Below, piece by piece: positions 57,737-64,000 of a stretch of 64,000 bases of DNA. The stretch covers positions 105,878 to 169,877 of the forward strand of contig NZ_FZOF01000021.1 in NCBI RefSeq assembly GCF_900188405.1, in the 5' to 3' direction. How positions within the stretch are numbered: position 1 is the stretch's first letter; every line of letters starts with the position of its first letter. The stretch is from Actinacidiphila glaucinigra (lineage in GTDB: Bacteria; Actinomycetota; Actinomycetes; Streptomycetales; Streptomycetaceae). The position numbers and the translations under genes are program-made. Under the pieces are notes generated by a model. That model made no database searches and was not told the origin of the DNA. It was given only the letters and a program-made list of their open reading frames with translations.

Positions 57737-60232
57737 ATGGAGCCGTCAGTGGACCGGATCGCGTACCCGTGGGGCAGCCGGACGCCCTATGGCCGGCACG
57801 AAGCGTGGCCCACGCGCGTGGACGCGTACCTGGCCGAGGGAGTCGAACCGGAGAAGGTGGACCGGTGGGTGCAAGCCGCGTCGATCCTGCACTCGGACGG
57901 CGACGCCATGGATATCGCCGTCGTCGGGAACCGGATGGTGGGCGTGCGGGGCCGCGCCACCGATCGGGTCAACCACGGCCGGCTGGGCCCTAAGGACCTC
58001 TTCGGCTGGCAGGCCAACGGCTCTGCGGACCGGCTCACCCGGCCGCTGATCCGTCGCGACGGCCGACTGGTCGAGTGCGGCTGGGACACCGCGATGGACC
58101 GCGTCGTCTCTCGTTCGAGGGCACTGCTGGATGAGCACGGACCTGGCTCGCTCGGCTTCTACACCTCCGGTCAGCTGTTCCTGGAGGAGTACTACACCCT
58201 CGCCGTCCTGGCCCGGGCCGGGATCGGCACCAACCATCTGGACGGCAACACCCGTCTGTGCACGGCGACCGCCGGGGAGGCGCTGAAGGAGTCGTTCGGC
58301 TGCGACGGCCAGCCGGGATGCTACGACGACTTCGACCACGCGGACGTCATCGCCCTGTTCGGGCACAACATCGCCGAGACCCAGCCAGTGCAGTGGATGC
58401 GCATCCTCGACCGTCTCGAGGGTGCGGCCCCTCCGCTGTTGGTCTGCGTCGACCCCCGCCCCACTCAGGTGGCCCGCCGGTCCGCCGTCCATCTCGCCCC
58501 GCGCGTCGGCACGAACGTGGCCCTGATGAACGCCCTGCTGCACGAAATCATCCGCACCGACCGGGTCGACCACGAATACATCGAGGCCCACACGGTCGGC
58601 TACGAAGAACTGACAGAGCAGGTGCGGAAGTGCAGTCCTGAATGGGCCGCCGGGATCTGTGACGTACCGGCGGCGCGCATCGCCGAGGCCGCGGAGATCC
58701 TGGGAAACGCGGACCAGTTGACGTCGACCGTGCTCCAGGGCTTCTACCAGTCGCACCAGGCGACAGCGGCCGCCGTCCAGGTCAACAACCTGCACCTGCT
58801 CCGCGGCATGCTGGGCAGACCCGGGGCCGGTGTGCTGCAGATGAACGGCCAACCCACCGCGGAGAACACGCGCGAATGCGGGGCCAACGGTGACCTGCCC
58901 GGCTTCCGCAACTGGGAGAACGCCGCCCATGTCGCCGATCTCGCGAAGGTCTGGAACGTCGAACCGTCGGCGATCCCGCACTACGCGCCCCCCACGCACG
59001 CCATGCAGATGTTCCGCTACGCCGAGCAGGGGTCGATCCGCATGCTGTGGATCAGCGGTACGAATCCCGCCGTGTCCCTGAGCGAACTGTCCCGCATCCG
59101 CTCGATCCTCACGCAGGAGCGCCTTTTCGTCGTTGTGCAGGACCTGTTCCTCACGGAGTCGGCGCAACTCGCCGACGTGGTACTGCCCGCGGCGACCTGG
59201 GGAGAGAAGACGGGCACCTTCACCAACGCCGACCGCACTGTGCACTTGTCGGAGAAGGCCGTCGACCCTCCCGGCGAGGCCAGGCCGGACCTGGAGGTCT
59301 TCCTCGACTACGCCACCCGTATGGACTTCCGCGACAAGGACGACGGCCTGCTGGTCAAGTGGGACGACCCCGAATCCGCGTTCGAGGCGTGGAAGCGGTG
59401 CAGCGTCGGCCACCCCTGCGACTACACCGGTATCACCTACGACAAGCTGCGCGGCGGCAGCGGCGTCCAGTGGCCGTGCAACGACGAGGCCCCCGACGGC
59501 ACCGAACGGCTGTACCGCGACGGAATCGCCTGGGCACACCCGGACCTGTGTGAGAGCTACGGCAAGGACCTGGTCACCGGCGCCGCCGACAGCGTGGTGG
59601 AATACCGCTCCCTCAACCCGGACGGCAAGGCGATCGTCAAGGCGGCCCCGTACCTGCCGCCGCACGAGGAACCGAGCCCGGAGTACCCATTCCAGCTCAC
59701 CACGGGGCGCACGATCTACCACTTCCACACCAGGACCAAGACGGGCCGGGCGCCCCAGTTGAACGCCGCTGCCCCCGACGTGTGGGTGGAGATCTCCGCC
59801 GGCGACGCCGAAGCGCGAGACCTGCACGAAGGCGATCTGGTCGAGGTCACCACGCCCCGCGGGGCGCTGCGCGGGCGGCTGCGCGTCACCGGCCTCCGGA
59901 CGGGGCTGCTCTTCGTACCGTTCCACTACGGCTACTGGGACACTCCCGCGGGGCACGGGCCGGACGGTGACACCCCGAGCCGCGCCGCGAACGAGACAAC
60001 CGTCACCGACTGGGACCCGGTCTCCAAACAACCGCTGTTCAAGACCGCCGCGGCTGCCCTGACCCTGGTGCGACGCGGCGACGGAGCCACCGCTCCCGCA
60101 CCGACCACCACGGCCTCTGCGCCCGTGCGGAGCGGCGCCGTGCCCGCCACTGCGGGAGGCCCGGGCGCGTATGCGTCCCAGGTGCCCGGCGGGCTCCCCT
60201 CCCCCGACACGCAGGAAGGCGGAATCCGGTGA
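57737..60232 (+). CDS. Molybdopterin oxidoreductase (formate dehydrogenase/nitrate reductase-like) without N-terminal Fe-S motif
   Basis: An 831-residue enzyme of the DMSO-reductase superfamily. YPWGSRTPYGRHEAWPTRVD begins the protein; the CxxCxxxC motif that normally binds a 4Fe-4S cluster at the N terminus is absent. Further motifs are MDIAVVGNRMVGVRGRATDR, VNHGRLGPKDLFGWQANGSA, LDGNTRLCTATAGEALKESF (the NTRLC cysteine is the likely Mo ligand), MNALLHEIIRTDRVDHEYIE, LWISGTNPAVSLSELSRIRS, LADVVLPAATWGEKTGTFTN and LHEGDLVEVTTPRGALRGRL near residue 700 (Mo cofactor C-terminal domain). GGAGG precedes ATG 57737. The last 50 residues are low-complexity. Electron partner and substrate are not evident. 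Confidence 0.85.
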   Translation: MEPSVDRIAYPWGSRTPYGRHEAWPTRVDAYLAEGVEPEKVDRWVQAASILHSDGDAMDIAVVGNRMVGVRGRATDRVNHGRLGPKDLFGWQANGSADRLTRPLIRRDGRLVECGWDTAMDRVVSRSRALLDEHGPGSLGFYTSGQLFLEEYYTLAVLARAGIGTNHLDGNTRLCTATAGEALKESFGCDGQPGCYDDFDHADVIALFGHNIAETQPVQWMRILDRLEGAAPPLLVCVDPRPTQVARRSAVHLAPRVGTNVALMNALLHEIIRTDRVDHEYIEAHTVGYEELTEQVRKCSPEWAAGICDVPAARIAEAAEILGNADQLTSTVLQGFYQSHQATAAAVQVNNLHLLRGMLGRPGAGVLQMNGQPTAENTRECGANGDLPGFRNWENAAHVADLAKVWNVEPSAIPHYAPPTHAMQMFRYAEQGSIRMLWISGTNPAVSLSELSRIRSILTQERLFVVVQDLFLTESAQLADVVLPAATWGEKTGTFTNADRTVHLSEKAVDPPGEARPDLEVFLDYATRMDFRDKDDGLLVKWDDPESAFEAWKRCSVGHPCDYTGITYDKLRGGSGVQWPCNDEAPDGTERLYRDGIAWAHPDLCESYGKDLVTGAADSVVEYRSLNPDGKAIVKAAPYLPPHEEPSPEYPFQLTTGRTIYHFHTRTKTGRAPQLNAAAPDVWVEISAGDAEARDLHEGDLVEVTTPRGALRGRLRVTGLRTGLLFVPFHYGYWDTPAGHGPDGDTPSRAANETTVTDWDPVSKQPLFKTAAAALTLVRRGDGATAPAPTTTASAPVRSGAVPATAGGPGAYASQVPGGLPSPDTQEGGIR

Positions 60233-60720
60233 ACGGCATCAAGGACCTGCTGCGCGCGCTGCACGGCGACGAGGAGCACCTGGCGAAGGAATTTGTCGCC
60301 GTGGCCGACCGCCATCGCACGGAGCACGAGGTCCACCACGTCGCCGTCGACCTGGCCGCATGGTCCCGCGAGCACACGCGCCGAATCGCGGACACCGCCC
60401 AGGCCTACGACCTGGACCTCGATCCGTTGGACGAACCGCATGTCGGCCTCCTGTCGACGATCGGCAGGAAGACCGCCGAGGCGGTCGGGCGCCACCCCGA
60501 ACCGGCGCTGCTGCTCCTGCGGGACCTGCGCGACCTCCACCTCGCCGCGTCCGGCAACTCCCTGTACTGGGAGATGCTGGCCCAGGCCGGACAGGCCACG
60601 AAGGACGAGGCCCTGCTCGACGTCGCGACGCGGTGCCACCCTCAGACGCTGCGGCAGATGCGCTGGACCAACACCATGATCAAGACCCTGTCGCCCCAGG
60701 CCCTCGCGAGCCTGCGATGA
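60229..60720 (+). CDS. Hypothetical helical protein coupled to the molybdopterin oxidoreductase
   Basis: A 163-residue soluble helical protein. The GTG at 60229 overlaps the TGA of the oxidoreductase gene, so translation is coupled. MNGIKDLLRALHGDEEHLAK, then EFVAVADRHRTEHEVHHVAV, has many His and Glu residues at helix spacing, and RDLRDLHLAASGNSLYWEML, LDVATRCHPQTLRQMRWTNT follow. The layout resembles four-helix proteins, and the histidines could bind metal, but no hemerythrin or ferritin motif is complete. It may be a partner or carrier for the oxidoreductase. Confidence 0.7.
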   Translation: MNGIKDLLRALHGDEEHLAKEFVAVADRHRTEHEVHHVAVDLAAWSREHTRRIADTAQAYDLDLDPLDEPHVGLLSTIGRKTAEAVGRHPEPALLLLRDLRDLHLAASGNSLYWEMLAQAGQATKDEALLDVATRCHPQTLRQMRWTNTMIKTLSPQALASLR

Positions 60721-60725
60721 CCGCT

Positions 60726-60745
60726 CCCTGACGGCGAGGTCAGGG
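60726..60745. terminator. Stem-loop between convergent genes
   Basis: CCCTGAC pairs with GTCAGGG around a 6-base loop. A second 7-bp stem (CCGGGAG with CTCCCGG, 60746-60765) follows immediately, inside the end of the SDR gene. Together they separate the convergent genes. Confidence 0.5.
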
Positions 60746-61627
60746 CCGGGAGACGGAACTCCCGGATGGATCGGCGCGGCCGCCCGCGCCGAGCAGGCCG
60801 GTGTCGGTGATGTCGCCGCGCTCTTCGAGATCGCCCATCGTGTGCCGGGCCCGCCAGGCCACCAGGCCGGGCAGGAGGGTGCGCACCGCTTGGACGCCGC
60901 GCAGCCAGGGCTGTACGTAGACGGCGGCCGAGCGGTGCTCGATGCCGCGTACCAGCCGTTCCGCAGTGGCCTCGGCGGTGTAGGTGCGGCTCGCGGGCCA
61001 GGGCATGAGGGCTCGCAGTTCACGCATGGTCGGGTGACACTCCGCGTCGCGGATCATCTCGGTGTCTGTCCAGCTCATGTAGGCGACGGCGACGTCGACG
61101 CCGCGGTGCGCCACTTCGGCGCGCAGGGAGTGCGTGAACGCCTCAACCCCTGACTTGGAGGCGCAGTAGGCGGACATCAACGGGGCCGAGCCCATGGCGG
61201 CGAGCGAGGAGACCTGCAGGTAGTAGCCGCGGGTGGCCAGCAGGTGCGGGAGGAAGGTGCGGGCGGTCAGGGCGCTTCCGACGAGGTTGACCTCGACGAT
61301 CCTGCGCCAGGTCGCCATGGACGCCTCCGCGAACGGCCCTCCGGCGGCGATGCCGGCGTTCGCCACGACCACGGAGGCCGCACCGAACCGCTCGGCCACT
61401 TCGTCGGCGGTGCGACGCATTGCCGCCTCGTCCGTCACGTCGACGCACCAGGCCCGCGCCGTCCCGGGCGCAGCGGCCGCGGCCGACTCCAATTCCCCTG
61501 GTTCCAGTCCGAGCAGCGCGACATGGGCTCCGCGAGCGGCGAGGATGTGCGCCACCGCCCGCCCGATGCCTCGGGCGGCGCCGGTCACCACCGCCGTACG
61601 GCCCATGAGAGGCGGGGAGCCGGTCAC
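60740..61627 (-). CDS. Short-chain dehydrogenase
   Basis: A 295-residue classical SDR. AVVTGAARGIGRAVAHILAA is the cofactor motif, NAGIAAGGPFAEASMATWRR follows, LQVSSLAAMGSAPLMSAYCA holds the catalytic serine and tyrosine with SKSGVEAFTHSL giving the lysine, and a longer C-terminal part (ATAERLVRGIEHRSAAVYVQ, WLRGVQAVRTLLPGLVAWRA) suggests a lipid or steroid substrate. GTG 61627 was chosen because GGAGG lies 6 bases upstream. It is divergent from the SRPBCC gene. Confidence 0.85.
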   Translation of the reverse strand: MTGSPPLMGRTAVVTGAARGIGRAVAHILAARGAHVALLGLEPGELESAAAAAPGTARAWCVDVTDEAAMRRTADEVAERFGAASVVVANAGIAAGGPFAEASMATWRRIVEVNLVGSALTARTFLPHLLATRGYYLQVSSLAAMGSAPLMSAYCASKSGVEAFTHSLRAEVAHRGVDVAVAYMSWTDTEMIRDAECHPTMRELRALMPWPASRTYTAEATAERLVRGIEHRSAAVYVQPWLRGVQAVRTLLPGLVAWRARHTMGDLEERGDITDTGLLGAGGRADPSGSSVSRP

Positions 61628-61753
61628 GCTGGACCTCCAGATCCCGCAGACGTCCTTCGACATCGAGGAAACTCCGCGAATACACCTATAACGACCGTAA
61701 CGGAGGGCAGGAGAACAAGCGGCCGGGAACACCGGGTGCCACTGGAGGAATCC

Positions 61754-62209
61754 ATGGCGGTACGACACCGACTCGTGCGTGGCGCGCTGGAAGAGGTATG
61801 GGCCGTCCTCGCGGACGGCAGGCTCTACGGGGACTGGGTCGTGGGGCCGTCGTCGTCCCGACATTCCGCCGGTGACTGGCCTGGGGTGGGGTCCAGAATC
61901 GAATACACGGTGGTCCTCGGCCCGGTGAAGCTGACGGGCGAGACGATCGTCCGGCTTTGCCAGCCCCCGCGGCAGCTGGAGCTGGAAGCCCTCAGCGGAT
62001 GGCTCGGCTCCGCGCGGATCGCCTTCGAACTGCGCCCTTGGGGGGACGACACCCTGGTCATCGTGGACGAACACCCGCTGCGCGGCCCCGGCGGCGCGCT
62101 CCACAACGCCGCGCTGGACGCTCTGCTCCAGGTCCGGCACCGCAGCATGCTCGGGCGGCTGGCCCGGGTCGTGGAGACGCACGGGGCGCACGAAGGCGAG
62201 GACGACTGA
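61754..62209 (+). CDS. SRPBCC (START-like) family protein
   Basis: A 151-residue protein with a START/polyketide-cyclase-like fold. MAVRHRLVRGALEEVWAVLA, DGRLYGDWVVGPSSSRHSAG, GSRIEYTVVLGPVKLTGETI, RQLELEALSGWLGSARIAFE and TLVIVDEHPLRGPGGALHNA give the strand-helix order. These proteins bind hydrophobic ligands. ATG 61754 has GGAGG upstream. The next gene (CrtI-like) starts 28 bases later, so the two are probably cotranscribed. Confidence 0.82.
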   Translation: MAVRHRLVRGALEEVWAVLADGRLYGDWVVGPSSSRHSAGDWPGVGSRIEYTVVLGPVKLTGETIVRLCQPPRQLELEALSGWLGSARIAFELRPWGDDTLVIVDEHPLRGPGGALHNAALDALLQVRHRSMLGRLARVVETHGAHEGEDD

Positions 62210-62236
62210 ACGGGGCCGGTTACGGGAGGCACGCCC

Positions 62237-63859
62237 ATGGCAGACGCGGTGGTGATCGGCGCGGGACCCAACGGTCTGGTCGCCGCGAACCTGCTGGCCG
62301 ACGCGGGATGGAGCGTCGAAGTCCTCGAGGCGCAGGACGAGCCCGGCGGCGGGGTCCGCTCCGCGCGGGACGTCCATCCCGATTTCGTGCACGACCTCTT
62401 CAGCTCCTTCTATCCCCTGGCGGCCGCCTCGCCGGTCATCCGCGGGCTCGGGCTACACCGCGAAGGGTTGCGGTGGAGCCACGCGCCGGCCGTGGTCGCC
62501 CATCCGTTGCTCGACGGCCGCTGCGCGGTGCTGCACCGGAGTGCCGGCGATACCGCCGCCGTGCTCGACGCGGAATTCGACGGCGACGGCGCGGCATGGC
62601 TACGGCTGTGCACGGCCTGGGACCGCCTCGGTGACGACCTCGTCGACGCGCTGTTCACGCCTTTCCCACCGCTGCGTGCGGGACTGCGGCTCGCGGCCCG
62701 GCTGCGCGCTGGCGGGGGGCTGCGGATGGCCCGCACGCTCGTACTGCCCGTGCGGCGCCTGGGCGAGGAGGAGTTCCGGGGCGAGCTGGGGGCCCTCCTG
62801 CTGGCCGGCAGCGCACTCCACGCCGACCTGGCGCCGGAGGCGGCAGGGAGCGGAGGCTTTGGGTGGCTGATGGCCATGCTGGGCCAGACGTACGGTTTCC
62901 CCGTACCTGTCGGCGGGGCCGGGGCGCTCACGGCCGCCCTCGTCAGCCGTCTTCGCAGGCAGGGCGGCACGCTCCGCTGCGGGACCCGGGTGGCTTCGGT
63001 CGTCGTGCGCTCCGGGCGGGCGGTGGGCGTCCGCACGGTCGACGGCGACGCGGTTCCGGCGCGCCGCGCCGTGCTGGCCGACGTGTCCGTGCCCGCCCTG
63101 TACGGCGAGCTGGTGAGTCGCGACGACCTTCCGGCTCGGGTTCTGGAGGATGTGCGCCGCTTCCAGTGGGACTTCGCGACCTTCAAGGTGGACTGGGCCC
63201 TGGAGGGCCCGGTGCCCTGGTCGGCGCCCGCGGCGGCTCAGGCGGGAACGGTGCACCTGGCCGAGGGGGTCGACGCGCTGACGCAGTTCGCCGCGCAGAT
63301 CGCCATGGGGCAGGTGCCCGAACGGCCCTTCCTCCTGTTCGGGCAGATGACCACGGCCGACCGTTCCCGTTCGCCCGCCGGCACGCAGTCGTCGTGGGCG
63401 TACACCCACCTCCCCCACCGAGTCCGCGGCGACGCGGGAGGCGCGGGCATCGCCGGCATCTGGGACCGCGCCGACCAGGAACTGATGGCCGACCGGGTGG
63501 AAACCCAGGTCGAGCGGTACGCTCCGGGCTTCCGCTCGCTCATTGCGGCCCGCCGCATCCTCGCCCCACCCGATCTGGAGGAGCACGACGCCAATCTCCA
63601 CGGGGGTGCCATCAACGGCGGCACCGCGGCCATGCACCAGCAGCTCGTCTTCCGGCCCCTGCCGGGCACCGGACGCCCCGAGACAGCGATCGCCGGGCTG
63701 TTCCTGGCGTCCGCGGGGGCTCACCCGGGCGGCGGGGTCCACGGTGCACCGGGCGCCAACGCCGCTCGTGCCGCGCTCCGCTCCCGCTCCCCCAGCCGTG
63801 CGCTGAGTAAGGCGCAGCGTGCCCTCGCCCGCCACGGTCGCCTCGGTCACCCCGTCTGA
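62237..63859 (+). CDS. CrtI/phytoene-dehydrogenase-like FAD oxidoreductase
   Basis: A 540-residue flavoprotein. MADAVVIGAGPNGLVAANLL, ADAGWSVEVLEAQDEPGGGV and RSARDVHPDFVHDLFSSFYP are the FAD-binding start typical of PYROXD2/CrtI-like desaturases. FPVPVGGAGALTAALVSRLR, RCGTRVASVVVRSGRAVGVR and, near the C terminus, LASAGAHPGGGVHGAPGANA (the second FAD motif) follow. These enzymes desaturate isoprenoid or retinoid-like substrates, though many are uncharacterised. With the SRPBCC and SDR proteins it may process a lipid. No phytoene synthase is present. Confidence 0.88.
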   Translation: MADAVVIGAGPNGLVAANLLADAGWSVEVLEAQDEPGGGVRSARDVHPDFVHDLFSSFYPLAAASPVIRGLGLHREGLRWSHAPAVVAHPLLDGRCAVLHRSAGDTAAVLDAEFDGDGAAWLRLCTAWDRLGDDLVDALFTPFPPLRAGLRLAARLRAGGGLRMARTLVLPVRRLGEEEFRGELGALLLAGSALHADLAPEAAGSGGFGWLMAMLGQTYGFPVPVGGAGALTAALVSRLRRQGGTLRCGTRVASVVVRSGRAVGVRTVDGDAVPARRAVLADVSVPALYGELVSRDDLPARVLEDVRRFQWDFATFKVDWALEGPVPWSAPAAAQAGTVHLAEGVDALTQFAAQIAMGQVPERPFLLFGQMTTADRSRSPAGTQSSWAYTHLPHRVRGDAGGAGIAGIWDRADQELMADRVETQVERYAPGFRSLIAARRILAPPDLEEHDANLHGGAINGGTAAMHQQLVFRPLPGTGRPETAIAGLFLASAGAHPGGGVHGAPGANAARAALRSRSPSRALSKAQRALARHGRLGHPV

Positions 63860-63874
63860 GAGCCACAGTGGCCA

Positions 63875-64000
63875 TCACACTTGCGTGCGACGGACGCAGG
63901 CCGCGGCGACCTCGCGGAGGCTTCCGGTGCGCCGGAACAGCTCGCGCTGGACGCGGGCGCCGTTGCCGGTCTTGAGGAGTCCGGCGAGGGCGTCCTGCGC
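63875..64000 (-). CDS. 3' end of a probable carboxylate-amine ligase gene (partial)
   Basis: The last 41 codons of a gene that continues off the right edge on the minus strand. The visible end reads GLLKTGNGARVQRELFRRTG, then SLREVAAACVRRTQV and TGA. A G-N-G-A-x-x-Q-R....R-x-G-x-L-R-x-V-V pattern at the C terminus is typical of YbdK/GCS2-type glutamate-cysteine-ligase-like enzymes. Only the tail can be seen, so the call is tentative. It converges with the CrtI-like gene. Confidence 0.5.
   Translation of the reverse strand, partial: AQDALAGLLKTGNGARVQRELFRRTGSLREVAAACVRRTQV

Noticed and set aside
57746..60031. Open 761-codon frame on the minus strand
   Set aside because: It is exactly antisense to the molybdopterin oxidoreductase and results from GC-rich third positions; the plus strand has conserved motifs and a ribosome site.

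Overview
This window looks like the chromosome (probably an arm) of a Streptomyces or a close relative. Support comes from the very high GC with GC-rich third codon positions, several families typical of that group (DUF6233, DUF6479, RDD, SpoIIE-type phosphatase, F420-dependent luciferase-like oxidoreductase), and a truncated copy of the telomere terminal-protein gene tpg at 41.2-41.4 kb. I found no rRNA, tRNA or CRISPR array.

Layout. 0-3.5 kb: the first codons of a methylmalonyl-CoA-mutase-like gene, a helical-repeat protein of unknown role, a secreted HNH nuclease and a small gene. 4.0-15.8 kb: a polymorphic-toxin locus on the minus strand, made of a LamG surface protein, a 2342-residue RHS protein with Hint and toxin tail, and its overlapping immunity gene. 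16-22 kb: RDD membrane protein, small secreted and membrane proteins, a universal stress protein and several broken genes. 22.6-27.5 kb: a carbohydrate operon (glucoamylase-like GH15, divergent glucose-6-phosphate dehydrogenase, gluconokinase) with a zinc alcohol dehydrogenase upstream. 28.7-30.5 kb: a complete IS4-type insertion sequence. 30.6-40.4 kb: an oxidoreductase island with two TetR-controlled modules (NmrA protein; quinone-oxidoreductase-like protein) and a drug-type MFS exporter. Both modules carry the same duplicated 15-bp operator, so they are probably one regulon.

40.5-50.5 kb: an accessory zone with truncated tpg, a 26-bp perfect hairpin, a Fic-type toxin-antitoxin pair with operator, decayed genes (XRE regulator, GNAT, ISL3 transposase), a Uma2 nuclease, and a family of 66-residue proteins in intact, stop-loss and decayed copies. 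50.5-52.5 kb: a Y-family polymerase homologue lacking catalytic acidic residues, behind a LexA-box-like site and flanked by two DUF6233 genes. 52.8-57.3 kb: GAF/PP2C phosphatase, F420-dependent oxidoreductase, flavodoxin-like reductase and small proteins. 57.7-64 kb: a molybdopterin oxidoreductase coupled to an unknown protein, a short-chain dehydrogenase divergent from an SRPBCC protein and a CrtI-like oxidoreductase, and the 3' end of a probable carboxylate-amine ligase gene.

The most rewarding places to look are the shared-operator regulon, the RHS toxin tip with its unrecognised immunity protein, the SOS-linked inactive polymerase with DUF6233 neighbours, and the recurrent 66-residue family. 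All functional calls rest on reading the translated sequence; no database search was run.
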